Origin: Symsagittifera roscoffensis
Lineage: Eukaryota > Xenacoelomorpha > Acoela > Convolutidae
Assembly: GCF_963678635.1 (NCBI RefSeq)
Contig: NC_087066.1
Location: 59,290,312-59,354,311 of the forward strand
Length of the DNA: 64,000 nucleotides
Direction: 5' to 3'
The stretch's first letter is position 1, and every line of letters begins with the position of its first letter. Of the stretch, positions 44,883-56,151 are shown one piece after another. The notes beneath the pieces are model-generated. The model did no database searches and was not told where the DNA came from. It saw only the letters and a list, made by a program, of their open reading frames with translations. Both the position numbers and the translations under genes were made by a program.

Positions 44883-45827
44883 ATGCCATCACTGGGGACG
44901 AATCTTATCCCAAAGGAGCAAGCAATCCAGTACGGACCCGAGGTACTGGCGTATTGGTCGAGATGGAACGAGCTGACCATTAGGGGTGGAATACTTTTCA
45001 AGAAATGGTTCCCAAAGGACGATTCCCGACCTGTTCTTCAGACATTAGTCCCCATAGTAGGACGCAAAGAGATACTTAGTCAGTTACATTCGTCTCAGAC
45101 CAGCGGTGGCCATTTCGCGGTCGAAAAGACTCTAGCGAGGATACGGCAGCGATTCTGGTGGCCATCGATGAGGACAGACGTTGAAAAAAAGGTCCAGTGG
45201 TGTCTAACATGTGCAGCACGTAGCACTGGAGGAAGCAAAAGAGTTGCTGGGCTGGTCCCATTTAAATTGGGGATTCGGTTAAACACTGTTGCAGCGGACA
45301 TTTTGGGACCCGTGACACTTGCAACCCGGACGAGGGCGAAGCATATCTTGGTCATGACGGACCTGTTTACTAAATATGCGGTCGCGGTACCACTAGTGCC
45401 CACATACTCGGCAGAGGTAGCCCGAGAGATAGTGGAGAATTGGGTGCTGAAGTTCGGGGCACCCAATGTGCTGCATACGGACCAGGGAAAGAACTTTGGA
45501 AGTAATCTCATCCTTGAGATGTGCAGACTTTTGGGGATAGACAAGTCCCGGACCTCCCCCTATCACCCTCAAGGAAATGGCCAAAAGGAGCGTCATAATA
45601 GGGTGATTGCCGATGTCATTTCAAAATACTGTGCGGACAATCCCAAGACATGGGACACCGTGTTACCCTATCTCAATTTTGTGTATAACACTACAATACA
45701 TAGAACGACCGGGGCCACACCCTTCAATCTGGTACACGGGCAGGAGTGCCAGTATCCTATTGATCTCTTCTACCCCAAACCACACGACGAGGACGAGCTA
45801 CCCACACAGGACGGTTTCATGGAGTAG
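44883..45827 (+). pseudogene. Integrase, element B
   Basis: A 314-codon frame. The zinc-binding N-terminus shows LHSSQTSGGHFAVEKT with WCLTCA (HHCC). The catalytic core has ADILGP, TDQGKNF and GNGQKERHNR. The second Asp and the Glu are 35 residues apart, so D,D(35)E is complete. It stops at TAG 45825 after DGFME, and the C-terminal domain follows in another frame. Confidence 0.92.
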
Positions 45828-46567
45828 CTGGACGGGCAATTTAGAGATGCCCATAGCAGTGCCCGGGAGCTCTTGGGACCAATCAGCGACGTCAGAAAGA
45901 CCAGTATCGGAAAAAGGTCCACGGCGAACCCTACTCTATGGGAGACAAGGTTTGGGTGTGGGCCAAAGAGAAGATCAAGTCAAAAAAGTTGTTATTACCT
46001 TGGGAAGGACCTTACGTCGTCCTGGCAAAAGTCTCGGAAGTTAATTACAAGGTGGCGAAGCTAACCACACCAGGCAAGTTACGGTTTCTACACTTCAACA
46101 TGCTGAAACCCTATGTGGAGGAAGAACCCCGACCTGACGAAGCTAACTCCAGCAAACGCCCGACACCTTTCCGATCAACCGGATTTTTTGACGAGCCCGG
46201 ATTGCAAGACGAAGACCTAGAGTCGGCGATTGGAGGCCAAAACGAGATACGGCCGATAAGACTACCTGCTCCCCACCCGACTCCGCCGCATCGGATGAGA
46301 TCCGGTAACCAAGAGGAACTGCTCCCAACGGAGGAAATGACTCAGCTAAGGAATGACACAGTAGAAACCTACGACGCGGTGGAAATTGAAGTTAAGGGAG
46401 AAGACGAAACGCTGGCCCCTCCAAATGAGAAAGGCATGGAAATCTCGGGATCGGCGGACACTATCGAAGAAGGAAGGGGACTCGATATTAGAGAAGAAGT
46501 CCGACCCAACCGAATACGGGGTCCGCCGCCAGTCCGCTTCGGAATAGAAGTATTCGAGAGGGGATAG
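45828..46567 (+). pseudogene. Integrase C-terminal domain and tail, element B
   Basis: After the stop the product resumes (about 45830-45937 in mixed frames, then an open frame from 45938): MGDKVWVWAKEKIKS, WEGPYVVLAKVSEVNYKV (GPY/F domain), LRFLHFNMLKPYVEE. An acidic, Pro- and Glu-rich tail of about 130 residues follows, ending FGIEVFERG and a TAG. The last 100 nt are repeated at 48.64 kb. Confidence 0.8.
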
Positions 46568-46857
46568 CTCCACCTCAACAAAACTAAAATCATTTTATTA
46601 CTTTTCACCTCACCCCCCATTTTCGCCCCAATAAAGGCTATTCAGACTAAATTAGTTATTTGATGATGTTAGACTTAGAATTGTATAGGGGATAGACCGG
46701 ATAATACACCAGATTTTTAGTTATCACCGGTAAGGGAAGTATTTAAATCATAAAAAGGGGAACTCCCGGTTTTTGGGAAGGGGGCTGTATTGGTAAGGAA
46801 ATTTGGATAGAAACGCCTACGGACCCCAGTCTTTCCCCTCAACCACGTGATGTTTAG

Positions 46858-47527
46858 ATGGTTAATTGTAATCTGAGAGGGGGCTCATGGCTGGTCGTTC
46901 TGGCCTTTCTCCTCTTGTTCGGGGTCGGTTCTTCCTCAGCGTTGACGATCAACCACACAGCGGGAGCAGCGTTTGTGCAGGAGACCCCCTCATCATTGCA
47001 AGTGTGATGGAGACGACAAATTTTCCCGACGTGGGAAGAACACGTCGGGAAAATTTGTGGGGACCTGCGCACTACGGAAGCTTTAATCAACATTACCTAC
47101 CTGGCATTCAAGGAAATTGAGTATGAAATAGACGAAATTGAGTCAATACTGGCTGAGATGAGGAATCGAGCTACAACTTCTGTGGACAAACATGAGGAGG
47201 GGGCTTCACGAGACAAGAGGTGGATCAAGCCGGCGCTCGGAGGCGTCGCCGCAGCAATTACACTCGCTCCTATACTGAAGGGTGGGTTCTGCCATTACTT
47301 CTCCTTCTTTGGTTTACGCGGCGACAGTTCGAGAATGGATCGACTGGGAGAGGAGGCCTCTTTTCTGGATGGCGCTGTCCGGACAATCGTGCTTGAGTCG
47401 GGCGAGAAGCTGCACTTTCTGGGCCATTCCTTAAATAGTACCCAGACCCAGTGAAATTAATCTCCCATGATTCTAATGGAGGAAGATGGAGGAACCACAG
47501 CGACTCAATACAGGTTTTCTGAACCCA
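46858..47527 (+). pseudogene. env: env copy 1, element B (internally deleted)
   Basis: The ATG at 46858 starts a secretory signal (SWLVVLAFLLLFGVGSSSA). The frame then breaks. Compared with copy 2 it has lost about 90-100 nt near 47017 and about 490 nt near 47475. The middle keeps a furin-type site RDKRWIKPALGG, followed by a hydrophobic fusion-peptide-like segment. At 47016-47058 the first deletion is marked by a perfect 18-bp inverted repeat. It ends by running into LTR sequence at 47528. Confidence 0.75.
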
Positions 47528-48641
47528 TGGGATTCTTAACCCAAATATGGACGTTTGACCCCGGTTGACCACTGGGTGACCTTAAGTTGACCTTTGGGCT
47601 TTTTGACCCCAAAATTTCATGGAAAACCCCAATACTAACACCGGAAAATGGCGCATTTCCCAGCCCAACCCCTGGAAATGAGAATGGGTCAATGAGAAGC
47701 TGATAGAGATAAAGCTTTTACATTGCAACCTTGGAGTGGAGGGTTTAATTCAAAGTGGACTTGGTAAACATTGGGTTCAGTTTAGCGTGGAGAGTGATCT
47801 ATTAAAAGAATATCAACCAGGGTAAAAGAAAAGTAGTCCCAGAGGAAATTGGTACTAATAGAAGCATAGCATGAGGGTTAAGTTTCCTAAATAGTATGAA
47901 TGGACAGGAAATTTATCTGGCCCTCCGGAGGTGACTTTTTGGTTTAATTTGACCCCTAATAGACGAACTACGTTTCCCTGGTAGCTAGACGGTCGGGGTT
48001 GGAATAGAGTACAGATAGAAATTTTAGATGCCCGAAATGAATAAGCTATCCATGAAAAAGGCCTACCCTACCCTTGGGAGGTCGGAAAGTTAACGGGATA
48101 ATTGAAAAAAAAGACCTTGGGAGGATTACTGAGTAAACATAGCATGGTTTGGAGGTAAAGTTGAACTCGAGAGTTGAAGTTCACAGAGTTCAGGATTGGT
48201 TGATTAGAATCGTATGACATTTGTTTGCTTGGTCAAATGGTGACAGCTACCGCATACCGGGTATCTAATAAGCGTGAAAAGATTGATAAAAGAAACCGAA
48301 AATGGCACGTGGCAAAAGTGACAGGGGGAGGGATATAGTCGTAAAACATGTGCGGACGGACGATTTAGGCGGATGTCAGGACTGATAGGGAATGGCGTGA
48401 CTTAACTAAAACTAAGTGTCAAGAAAGATAAGGAATTGGAGGGTACGGGAGAGCCTGTAAGAGTCAGACGAATTATTGCGAGCAAAATGAATAGTTGATT
48501 CTCCGTGAGTTAGCAGAACAGTTGTGAGACTTATAGAATTCAGAGGGGTCCTGAGAGTGACTCGTGAAATTTTTGAAGTGACTTCTCGACGCGAGATTTT
48601 TAGTGAAGCTTTGTGGAGCAAAGTTGAAGAGTTGCTTAGAA
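47528..48641 (+). repeat. Partial internal LTR copy, element B
   Basis: Matches the first 1.1 kb of the 3' LTR (50258-51371) almost exactly. It stops at GTTGCTTAGAA and goes straight into GAAGGAAGGGGACTCG, which is sequence from the end of the integrase tail. The junction shares only GAA. Confidence 0.9.
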
Positions 48642-50257
48642 GAAGGAAGGGGACTCGATATTAGAGAAGAAGTCCGACCCAACCGAATACGGGGTCCGCC
48701 AGTCCGCTTCGGAATAGAAGTATTCGAGAGGGGATAGCTCCACCTCAACAAAACTAAAATCATTTTATTACTTTTCACCTCACCCCCCATTTTCGCCCCA
48801 ATAAAGGCTATTCAGACTAAATTAGTTATTTGATGATGTTAGACTTAGAATTGTATAGGGGATAGACCGGATAATACACCAGATTTTTAGTTATCACCGG
48901 TAAGGGAAGTATTTAAATCATAAAAAGGGGAACTCCCGGTTTTTGGGAAGGGGGCTGTATTGGTAAGGAAAATTGGATAGAAACGCCTACGGAACCCAGT
49001 CTTTCCCCTCAACCACGTGATGTTTAGATGGTTAATTGTAATCTGAGAGGGGGCTCATGGCTGGTCGTTCTGGCCTTTCTCCTCTTGTTCGGGGTCGGTT
49101 CTTCCTCAGCGTTGACGATCAACCACACAGCGGGAGCAGCGTTTGTGCAGGAGACCCCCTCATCATTGCAAGTGTGATGGAGACGACCTGGGTCTCACTT
49201 ACTTTTCCCGTAGTAACGGCAATCAACAAGACCCTCCTCGACCTAGCTTACAAGAACACCAGTATATGTTGGCCAAGACGTGGGAAGAACACGTCGGGAA
49301 AATTTGTGGGGACCTGCGCACTACGGAAGCTTTAATCAACATTACCTACCTGGCATTCAAGGAAATTGAGTATGAAATAGACGAAATTGAGTCAATACTG
49401 GCTGAGATGAGGAATCGAGCTACAACTTCTGTGGACAAACATGAGGAGGGGGCTTCACGAGACAAGAGGTGGATCAAGCCGGCGCTCGGAGGCGTCGCCG
49501 CAGCAATTACACTCGCTCCTATACTGAAGGGTGGATTCTGCCATTACTTCTCCTTCTTTGGTTTACGCGGCGACAGTTCGAGAATGGATCGACTGGGAGA
49601 GGAGGCCTCTTTTCTGGATGGCGCTGTCCGGACAATCGTGCTTGAGTCGGGCGAGAAGCTGCACTTTCTGGGCCATTCCTTAAATAGTACCCATACCCAG
49701 TGAAATTAATCTCCCATGATTCTAACACAAATTTTGAGCTATTCCGTGGGGTACTCCTGAACCTGGTCAACGAAACCAATGATCAACCAAATCGGAAGAG
49801 CGCGTGTAACCAGTATCAATGGGCTTCCGTTTATAGCCACGCGGTGAAGTTCTCCAATGTCGTTGCGAATCATTCGCAGACCCTGGGCACCATACGGGCG
49901 GAGCTGATTGCTTACAAAATGGCGGTGCGCAACTACGGCTACATCCTGGATGACGCGTTGAGCGCACTTGCCCGCGGATTCGTACCGGCAACTTTGGTAC
50001 CCCCGGATTCTAGACCGACATTCTAGACGGAATCCACCTGAACAAGATGCAGGAGGCCATTCCCAGGACTGAGTTGATGACTTACTACGCATTCGAGCTC
50101 GTACAGTCGACAGTAATCACAGAAACGGGGATCAATGTGCTTGTCAACATCCCCGTTCATCACACGATGGGACTACATGAAGTGTATCGAGCGATTTCCC
50201 TTCCCCAGCCGGCAGATGGAGGAACCACAGCGACTCAATACAGGTTTTCTGAACCCA
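48642..50257 (+). repeat. Second copy of the pol-tail/env region, element B
   Basis: Repeats 46466-47527, beginning with the last approximately 100 nt of the integrase tail, but in a fuller form that keeps the env sequence deleted from copy 1. Confidence 0.9.
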
Positions 50258-50298
50258 TGGGATTCTTAACCCAAATATGGACGTTTGACCCCGGTTGA
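49028..50298 (+). pseudogene. env: env copy 2, element B
   Basis: Signal peptide from ATG 49028 (SWLVVLAFLLLFGVGSSS), then a frame break near 49178 and another near 49270. The piece 49143-49703 contains AKTWEEHVGKIC, a coiled-coil-like EIEYEIDEIESILAEM, the furin-type site RDKR followed by WIKPALGGVAAAITLAPI, and FLGHSLNS. After a shift, 49700-50026 has FELFRGVLLNLVNETN and YILDDALSALARGF. After a further shift, 50047-50257 has MQEAIPRTELMTYYAFELV, TGINVLVNIPVHHT and YRAISLPQPADGG, a pattern seen in arthropod-type retroelement Env. No transmembrane anchor remains, because the frame runs into the LTR. Broken in at least four places. Confidence 0.75.
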
Positions 50299-51752
50299 CC
50301 ACTGGGTGACCTTAAGTTGACCTTTGGGCTTTTTGACCCCAAAATTGCATGGAAAACCCCAATACTAACACCGGAAAATGGCGCATTTCGCAGCCCAACC
50401 CCTGGAAATGAGAATGGGTCAATGAGAAGCTGATAGAGATAAAGCTTTTACATTGCAACCTTGGAGTGGAGGGTTTAATTCAAAGTGGACTTGGTAAACA
50501 TTGGGTTCAGTTTAGCGTGGAGAGTGATCTATTAAAAGAATATCAACCAGGGTAAAAGAAAAGTAGTCCCAGAGGAAATTGGTACTAATAGAAGCATAGC
50601 ATGAGGGTTAAGTTTCCTAAATAGTATGAATGGACAGGAAATTTATCTGGCCCTCCGGAGGTGACTTTTTGGTTTAATTTGACCCCTAATAGACGAACTA
50701 CGTTTCCCTGGTAGCTAGACGGTCGGGGTTGGAATAGAGTACAGATAGAAATTTTAGATGCCCGAAATGAATAAGCTACCCATGAAAAAGGCCTACCCTA
50801 CCCTTGGGAGGTCGGAAAGTTAACGGGATAATTGAAAAAAAGACCTTGGGAGGATTACTGAGTAAACATAGCATGGTTTGGAGGTAGAGTTGAACTCGAG
50901 AGTTGAAGTTCACAGAGTTCAGGATTGGTTGATTAGAATCGTATGACATTTGTTTGCTTGGTCAAATGGTGACAGCTACCGCATACCGGGTATCTAATAA
51001 GCGTGAAAAGATTGATAAAAGAAACCGAAAATGGCACGTGGCAAAAGTGACAGGGGGAGGGATATAGTCGTAAAACATGTGCGGACGGACGATTTAGGCG
51101 GATGTCACGACTGATAGGGAATGGCGTGACTTAACTAAAACTAAGTGTCAAGAAAGATAAGGAATTGGAGGGTACGGGAGAGCCTGTAAGAGTCAGACGA
51201 ATTATTGCGAGCAAAATGAATAGTTGATTCTCCGTGAGTTAGCAGAACAGTTGTGAGACTTATAGAATTCAGACGGGTCCTGAGAGTGACTCGTGAAATT
51301 TTTAAAGTGACCTCTCGACGCGAGATTTTTAGTGAAGCTTTGTGGAGCAAAGTTGAAGAGTTGCTTAGAATTGTTTGTAAAGTGAACTGCAAGGGGCAGC
51401 TTTCTGGAACTTATCGCAGATTAAATTCATTGATACTTAATAAATTGTATTCAGGCCACTTAGCGGCCCTTATACTCAGCAATTTATATATTTATTTCTG
51501 AATTCAATTACTATCCAGTTTCTTGCGATTCTTTCCGAGGAAGAGAACAGTCGAGAGCAATCGAGTAAAGGGGGCGCAACCCAGTGTAGTACATCGATCG
51601 ACCACCAAATTCAACCTTTCAACGGAAGGGATTGTCATCAAATACCGGATCACAGCTCGCCCCTTGCTGGTTCTGATATCTAGGGAAGGGACTTAGCGGA
51701 CTAAATAGAAGGGATATATTGGGTCTAAACAGTCAAATTCTCCAAGACGACA
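50258..51752 (+). repeat. 3' LTR of element B (5' truncated)
   Basis: 1,495 bp, matching 39647-41180, ending TCTCCAAGACGACA. AATAAA at 51439-51444. The sequence before it is env coding sequence, not a polypurine tract. Confidence 0.9.
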
Positions 51753-53089
51753 CTTCGTTGAAAAACTGAATCATTTGAATGTTCGTAAGCTAATTCGAAT
51801 TCGAAGCAAATAGAGTTATTAACGGAAAACCAAAAATAACTGATTATTTTTGTTTTTGACCTTAATTTTTGTTTTTGAAGCACATTTTCAGACCAGAAAC
51901 TGGTGAATTTTTCCTTCAAAAAAACCAAGACAGGGCCAAGAATAATAGGAGAGTTTTCAAAATTTTCTTGTTATTTTTTAAAACTGTTTCTGAAATAATT
52001 GAAAACAATATAAAGCATAAGACTAAATCTTTGATTTTATACGCGTTACTCCTTGAACATGATCAATTGTAATACAAATATAAGAATAAAACAAAAACTG
52101 ACAATTGAAAAAATAGTTCTTTCGATTGTTGTTTTTTAAATAAGGTTAATACAATAATTTAATGGATGCGTGCGTGCAAAAAGTTTTAAAAGAGTACGCA
52201 ACTTTTGGAAATGTTTACAACAGAATCCACATACGTTTGCAAAGTCTGCTACGTTTGCAGTCACTATTGAAATTAGAATCTTTCTTAAAAAATTTTCTTT
52301 GGGAGCCACAAACAGAGTGAACTTGATTGTTGCTTGCGTTGGTTTTTCCGCCAGTTATATCTTTTTAACAATTTTTTGAATTTAAACGAAAGTTAAAGTT
52401 TATAAAAAATTTGTCGGTTCCATTTTTGTTGTTTCAAAAAGTCCATTTTTCTGGAAAACTACTTGAAATGCTAAATTGCCCAAAAAATTCTACGCAGCTT
52501 TTCAGTATTTTCCTCATGATGCGACAATACTCGAGGATGCGGCTCAGCGTGCATTTGATCACCTTCCATTTTGCGAAAATAATTTCGGCAAAAAAATTGA
52601 ATAGGGTTCGAAGACTTCATTATGACATAAGTTTTCAGTTCCTCGCTGCTCTATGTATAAAATTTCTCATTTGAAAACTTCAAAAACCACACGTTTTGCG
52701 ATAGTTGATGCTCGATGACATGTGTATTTTCTACGTTAATCACAACCTGCAAACCTCTCGTTTCATTCAGTCACGAACAATGAGAAACAATGAGTGGAAG
52801 GCTGTAACTTTTTTTTTAGAAAACTTCCAGTAACTGACTGATCAAAAAAGCAAAAGGTACAAAAGTCTTGACCGATTCTTTTTAATGCAACAAAAGAAAA
52901 ATAGAATTAACCATTTATGGTGTAGCTAAACAAATAAACTAATCAGAATCAAGCTTTTGTTTATTTAATAGTAATCAATTAATTATGATATCATCCATTC
53001 AGAGTGTGTTTTCTTAGATTGCAATTGAAATTAACTAAAAATAAATTTGATTTAAATTTGCGCACAAACAAAAAAAATTAAATTCATCT
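51753..53089. other. AT-rich spacer, no gene seen
   Basis: No domain-like frame on either strand. A minus-strand frame at about 52500-52600 (EGDQMHAEPHPRVLSHHEEN) has non-random composition but no splice signals I trust. Confidence 0.4.
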
Positions 53090-53816
53090 TTTTTCTCTAG
53101 TATTTGTTGTAAGCATTAACTATAATTTCGATGCATGTTTCAATTTTAGCTGTCTTTCTTCGCACTTGTATACTTTGTAATTTTGGCTTGGTTTTAAAAA
53201 AAAATTTTCAAAATCTTTCCTGGCGAGATAGCTTTTGTTAAGTTCCTGGCCGCGGTCAAACTCGAAATTGAAAAAATAATTTTAATTCAAAACAGAGAAA
53301 AAAGTTGCGTTCCTTGACAGATTCAGTTTAACTCAACTCAAGTAGTTGCCTTATGTTGAACGAGAACATCAATGCTGGACTTCAAGACCGTCGTTGCCAA
53401 TGAAACAGAAGCACAAGAAACTCCGATACTTAAAATAAAGATGAATTCAATTCTTAAAACAAATCTTAGAATTTGTAATTTCCTACAAACACTAAATTTT
53501 GTTCAAAAATTGTCTTTGCGAAGTTTCATGCTTTTGTATTATCATTTTTTTTCAAATGTGGTTGACTACATTTGTTTCTGTCGATAAGTTTGGACAAAAT
53601 GGGGAATAACGATTAGTGATTGTTATATTTTTGATTTCTAAAATTGCCGCAGTATGAATTAATTTATGTTTACGAGTTAGTTTTTTGTCGTTAGAATTTC
53701 TTTTTGCAGACATTATATTTGGCGTCATCAATTTTAAAAAATCTTTTTTGGACTAAGCGTTTATAAAGATCGGGGATCAAACTTTAAATCGAAAAACTAA
53801 TTTCCGTTCAAATCGG

Positions 53817-53850
53817 AGATAAAAGCAGCGTTCGTTGACAGATTCAGTTT
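53817..53850 (+). promoter_or_regulatory. Promoter-like plus-strand block in array units (example)
   Basis: GATAAAAGCAGCGTTCGTTG is followed by ACAGATTCAGTTT. It has a TATA-like GATAAAA about 27 nt before an initiator-like TCAGTT, the spacing of an animal core promoter. The block recurs once or twice per unit (for example 55635, 57795, 59815, 60330, 62300, 62815). No coding sequence that I trust follows on this strand. Confidence 0.25.
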
Positions 53851-54308
53851 AAATTCAAGTCAAGTAGTTGCCTTATATTAACAAGATTATCAATGCAAGA
53901 CTTCACAACCCTCGTTGCCTATGAAACAGAACCACAAGAAACTGCGTTTATAAAGATCGGGGATCTATTGACATTGCATATAAACAATGTCAGCTATTTG
54001 GTTTTTCTGTTCATTCAAAACTTCGACTATCTTTTTTGAGGTAAGGGGTTATTACTATTTGATCGATGCTTACTTAAGAAATTATTCATTACATCGTTGC
54101 ATGTTATCACCTTTTCCGTTCTAGTTTTTTGGGGAAATGTGTCGAAGTTTTTGAACAATCTTTAGTCGAAGCACATAATTGAAGCTTAAGGTTAAATAAA
54201 AACACAGTTTTGATCTTACAAGATTTTTGGTCGAAAAAATCACCAGCTTGTAGACTATACATTCACAGCGAATCCACAAAAAAAACAGTGTTTCGGCTTT
54301 TGGAATCG

Positions 54309-54404
54309 TCGGCCTTCTGGGCTGTCGGCCTTCTTGATTGTCGGCCTTCTGGACTGTCGGCCTTCTTGATTGTCGACCTTCTGGGTTGTCGGCCTTCTTA
54401 GTTT
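54309..54404. repeat. 16-bp minisatellite, six copies, unit 1
   Basis: TCGGCCTTCTGGGCTG and variants (TCGGCCTTCTTGATTG) repeat with a 16-bp period. A second six-copy array is at about 56948-57046 in unit 2, and about two copies remain at 59120-59165 in unit 3. Minus-strand frames through it read as an ADNPEGRQSRRPTVQ-like repeat, which is a by-product. Confidence 0.85.
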
Positions 54405-54576
54405 TCAATTCCCGATTACAACATATTGCAAAAAAAGGCAAATGAAGCCTTTTGGCTGACGAGCTGGTATCTTGATGCTTTTTTCGTTAAGCTGTATAGG
54501 ACTAATGATGATGCAATTATTCAAAAAAACCAAACTCGTGGGCTTTTGACGGTTTTTCTTGTCAACCACATCAAAT

Positions 54577-54837
54577 TCATTTCATCGACTGAAGCTGGGT
54601 CTCTTGTTTCTTCAAACGAAGCTTAGCTTCTGTCTGGTGTTCAACTTCCTCGCATCTAATTTCGACAGAAGCTGCTTCTCTTCGAAGCTCACTCGAAGAC
54701 TTTGATACAACCTTAGAACGCAGTGAAAGGGATTTCCTGGTACTATAGGATTCTGTTGGCGTCGGGGTTCGCGCAGTTGCTACCCGGTCATCTTGAGGTT
54801 CGTTTGCGAAGTACTTTTTGCCACATCTAACACAACG
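54577..54837 (-). other. Open frame with CxxCGKK motif, unit 1
   Basis: Eighty-six codons open without an ATG at the start. The first residues are RCVRCGKKYFANEPQDDRV, followed by a Thr/Pro/Ser stretch and a charged helix (EEVEHQTEAKLRLKKQE). A good acceptor-like TTTATTGCTGCAG lies just upstream, but an in-frame TGA follows it. In units 2-3 the second Cys is Ser, and unit 3 is truncated. It could be a decayed exon or chance. Confidence 0.2.
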
Positions 54838-55943
54838 TCATTTTCTGCAGCAATAAATTTTAGGTAAAATTAATTTTGAATTCAATTTTCATTAGCAATT
54901 TTCATTCAATTTCTCTAGTATTTTTTGTAAGCATTAACTATAATTTCGATGCATGTTTCAATTTTAGCTGTCTTTCTTCGCACTTGTATACTTTGTAATT
55001 TTGGCTTGGTTTTAAAAAAAAAATTTCAAAATCTTTCCTGGCGAGATAGCTTTTGTTAAGTTCCTGGCCGCGGTCAAACTCGAAATTGAAAAAATATTTT
55101 AAATTCAAAACAGAGAAAAAAGTTGCGTTCCTTGACAGATTCAGTTTAACTCAACTCAAGTAGTTGCCTTATGTTGAACGAGAACATCAATGCTGGGCTT
55201 CAAGACCGTCGTTGCCAATGAAACAGAAGCACAAGAAACTCCGATACTTAAAATAAAGATGAATTCAATTCTTAAAACAAATCTTAGAATTTGTAATTTC
55301 CTACAAACACTAAATTTTGTTCAAAAATTGTCTTTGCGAAGTTTCATGGTTTTGTTTTATCATTTTTTTCAAATGTGGTTGACTACATTTGTTTCTGTCG
55401 ATAAGTTTGGACAAAATGGGGAATAACGATTAGTGATTGTTATATTTTTGATTTCTAAAATTGCCGCAGTATGAATTAATTTATGTTTACGAGTTAGTTT
55501 TTTGTTGTTAGAATTTCTTTTTGCAGACATTATATTTGGCGTCATCAATTTTAAAAAATCTTTTTTGGACTAAGCGTTTATAAAGATCGGGGATCAAACT
55601 TTAAATCGAAAAACTAATTTCCGTTCAAATCGGAGATAAAAGCAGCGTTCGTTGACAGATTCAGTTTAAATTCAAGTCAAGTAGTTGCCTTATATTAACA
55701 AGATTATCAATGCAAGACTTCACAACCCTCGTTGCCTATGAAACAGAACCACAAGAAACTGCGTTTATAAATATCGGGGATCTATTGACATTGTATATAA
55801 ACAATGTCAGCTATTTGGTTTTTCTGTTCATTCAAAACTTCGACTATCTTTTTTGAGGTAAGGGGTTATTACTATTTGATCGATGCTTACTTAAGAAAAT
55901 ATTCATTACATCGTTGCATGTTATCACCTTTTCCGTTCTAGTT

Positions 55944-56151
55944 TTTTGGGGAAATGTGTCGAAGTTTTTGAACAATCTTTAGTCGGTTATTTGCTTTCAA
56001 ATCATCACTTAGGCCTTGAACTGCTTTAAAAGTGTTATCGAGGCACTTTTGTTTTCTTAATTGTAAAGTTTATAGGGAAGGATGGAAAAAACAAGCCTTA
56101 ATAAAGAACACCATTAATAGTATTGGACATTACGGTTGTTTCATTGGTGAT
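55944..56151 (-). pseudogene. Secreted-peptide pseudogene, unit 2
   Basis: The locus aligns with the intact ORFs of units 3-5 but reads ATG AAA CAA CCG TAA, so it stops at codon 5, and the hydrophobic leader is replaced by unrelated sequence. The 3' half (VLGLSDDLKANNRL-type segment) is still recognisable. The upstream TATATAAATG box is missing too, with the flanking sequence going straight from GTTACCGGGACC to GTTAACTTG-type sequence. Confidence 0.75.

Larger units (their letters stand above)
38925..51752 (+). mobile_element. Element B: degenerate Ty3/gypsy-like LTR retroelement with env and duplicated 3' end
   Basis: GC content rises sharply at about 38.92 kb and falls at 51.75 kb. The order is long 5' LTR, PBS, gag, protease, RT, RNase H, integrase, env copy 1, partial LTR, env copy 2, 3' LTR. 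Shared LTR sequence is 39647-41180 and 50258-51752. All genes have frameshifts, but the catalytic motifs are recognisable. Codon use and GC differ clearly from element A and the host background, suggesting an unrelated, younger family. No target duplication is visible. Confidence 0.9.

Noticed and set aside
53372-53587. Plus-strand ORFs starting MLDFKTVVANETEAQET (and MQDFTTLVACETEAQET in other units)
   Set aside because: Changes between units hit all codon positions equally on either strand, and the C-terminal halves differ freely, so there is no sign of protein constraint.
54121-54441. 106-codon minus-strand ORF with ADNPEGRQ repeats
   Set aside because: It fuses minisatellite sequence to the tail of the deleted peptide gene across the unit 1 deletion. 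The repeat period (16 bp) is not a multiple of three.
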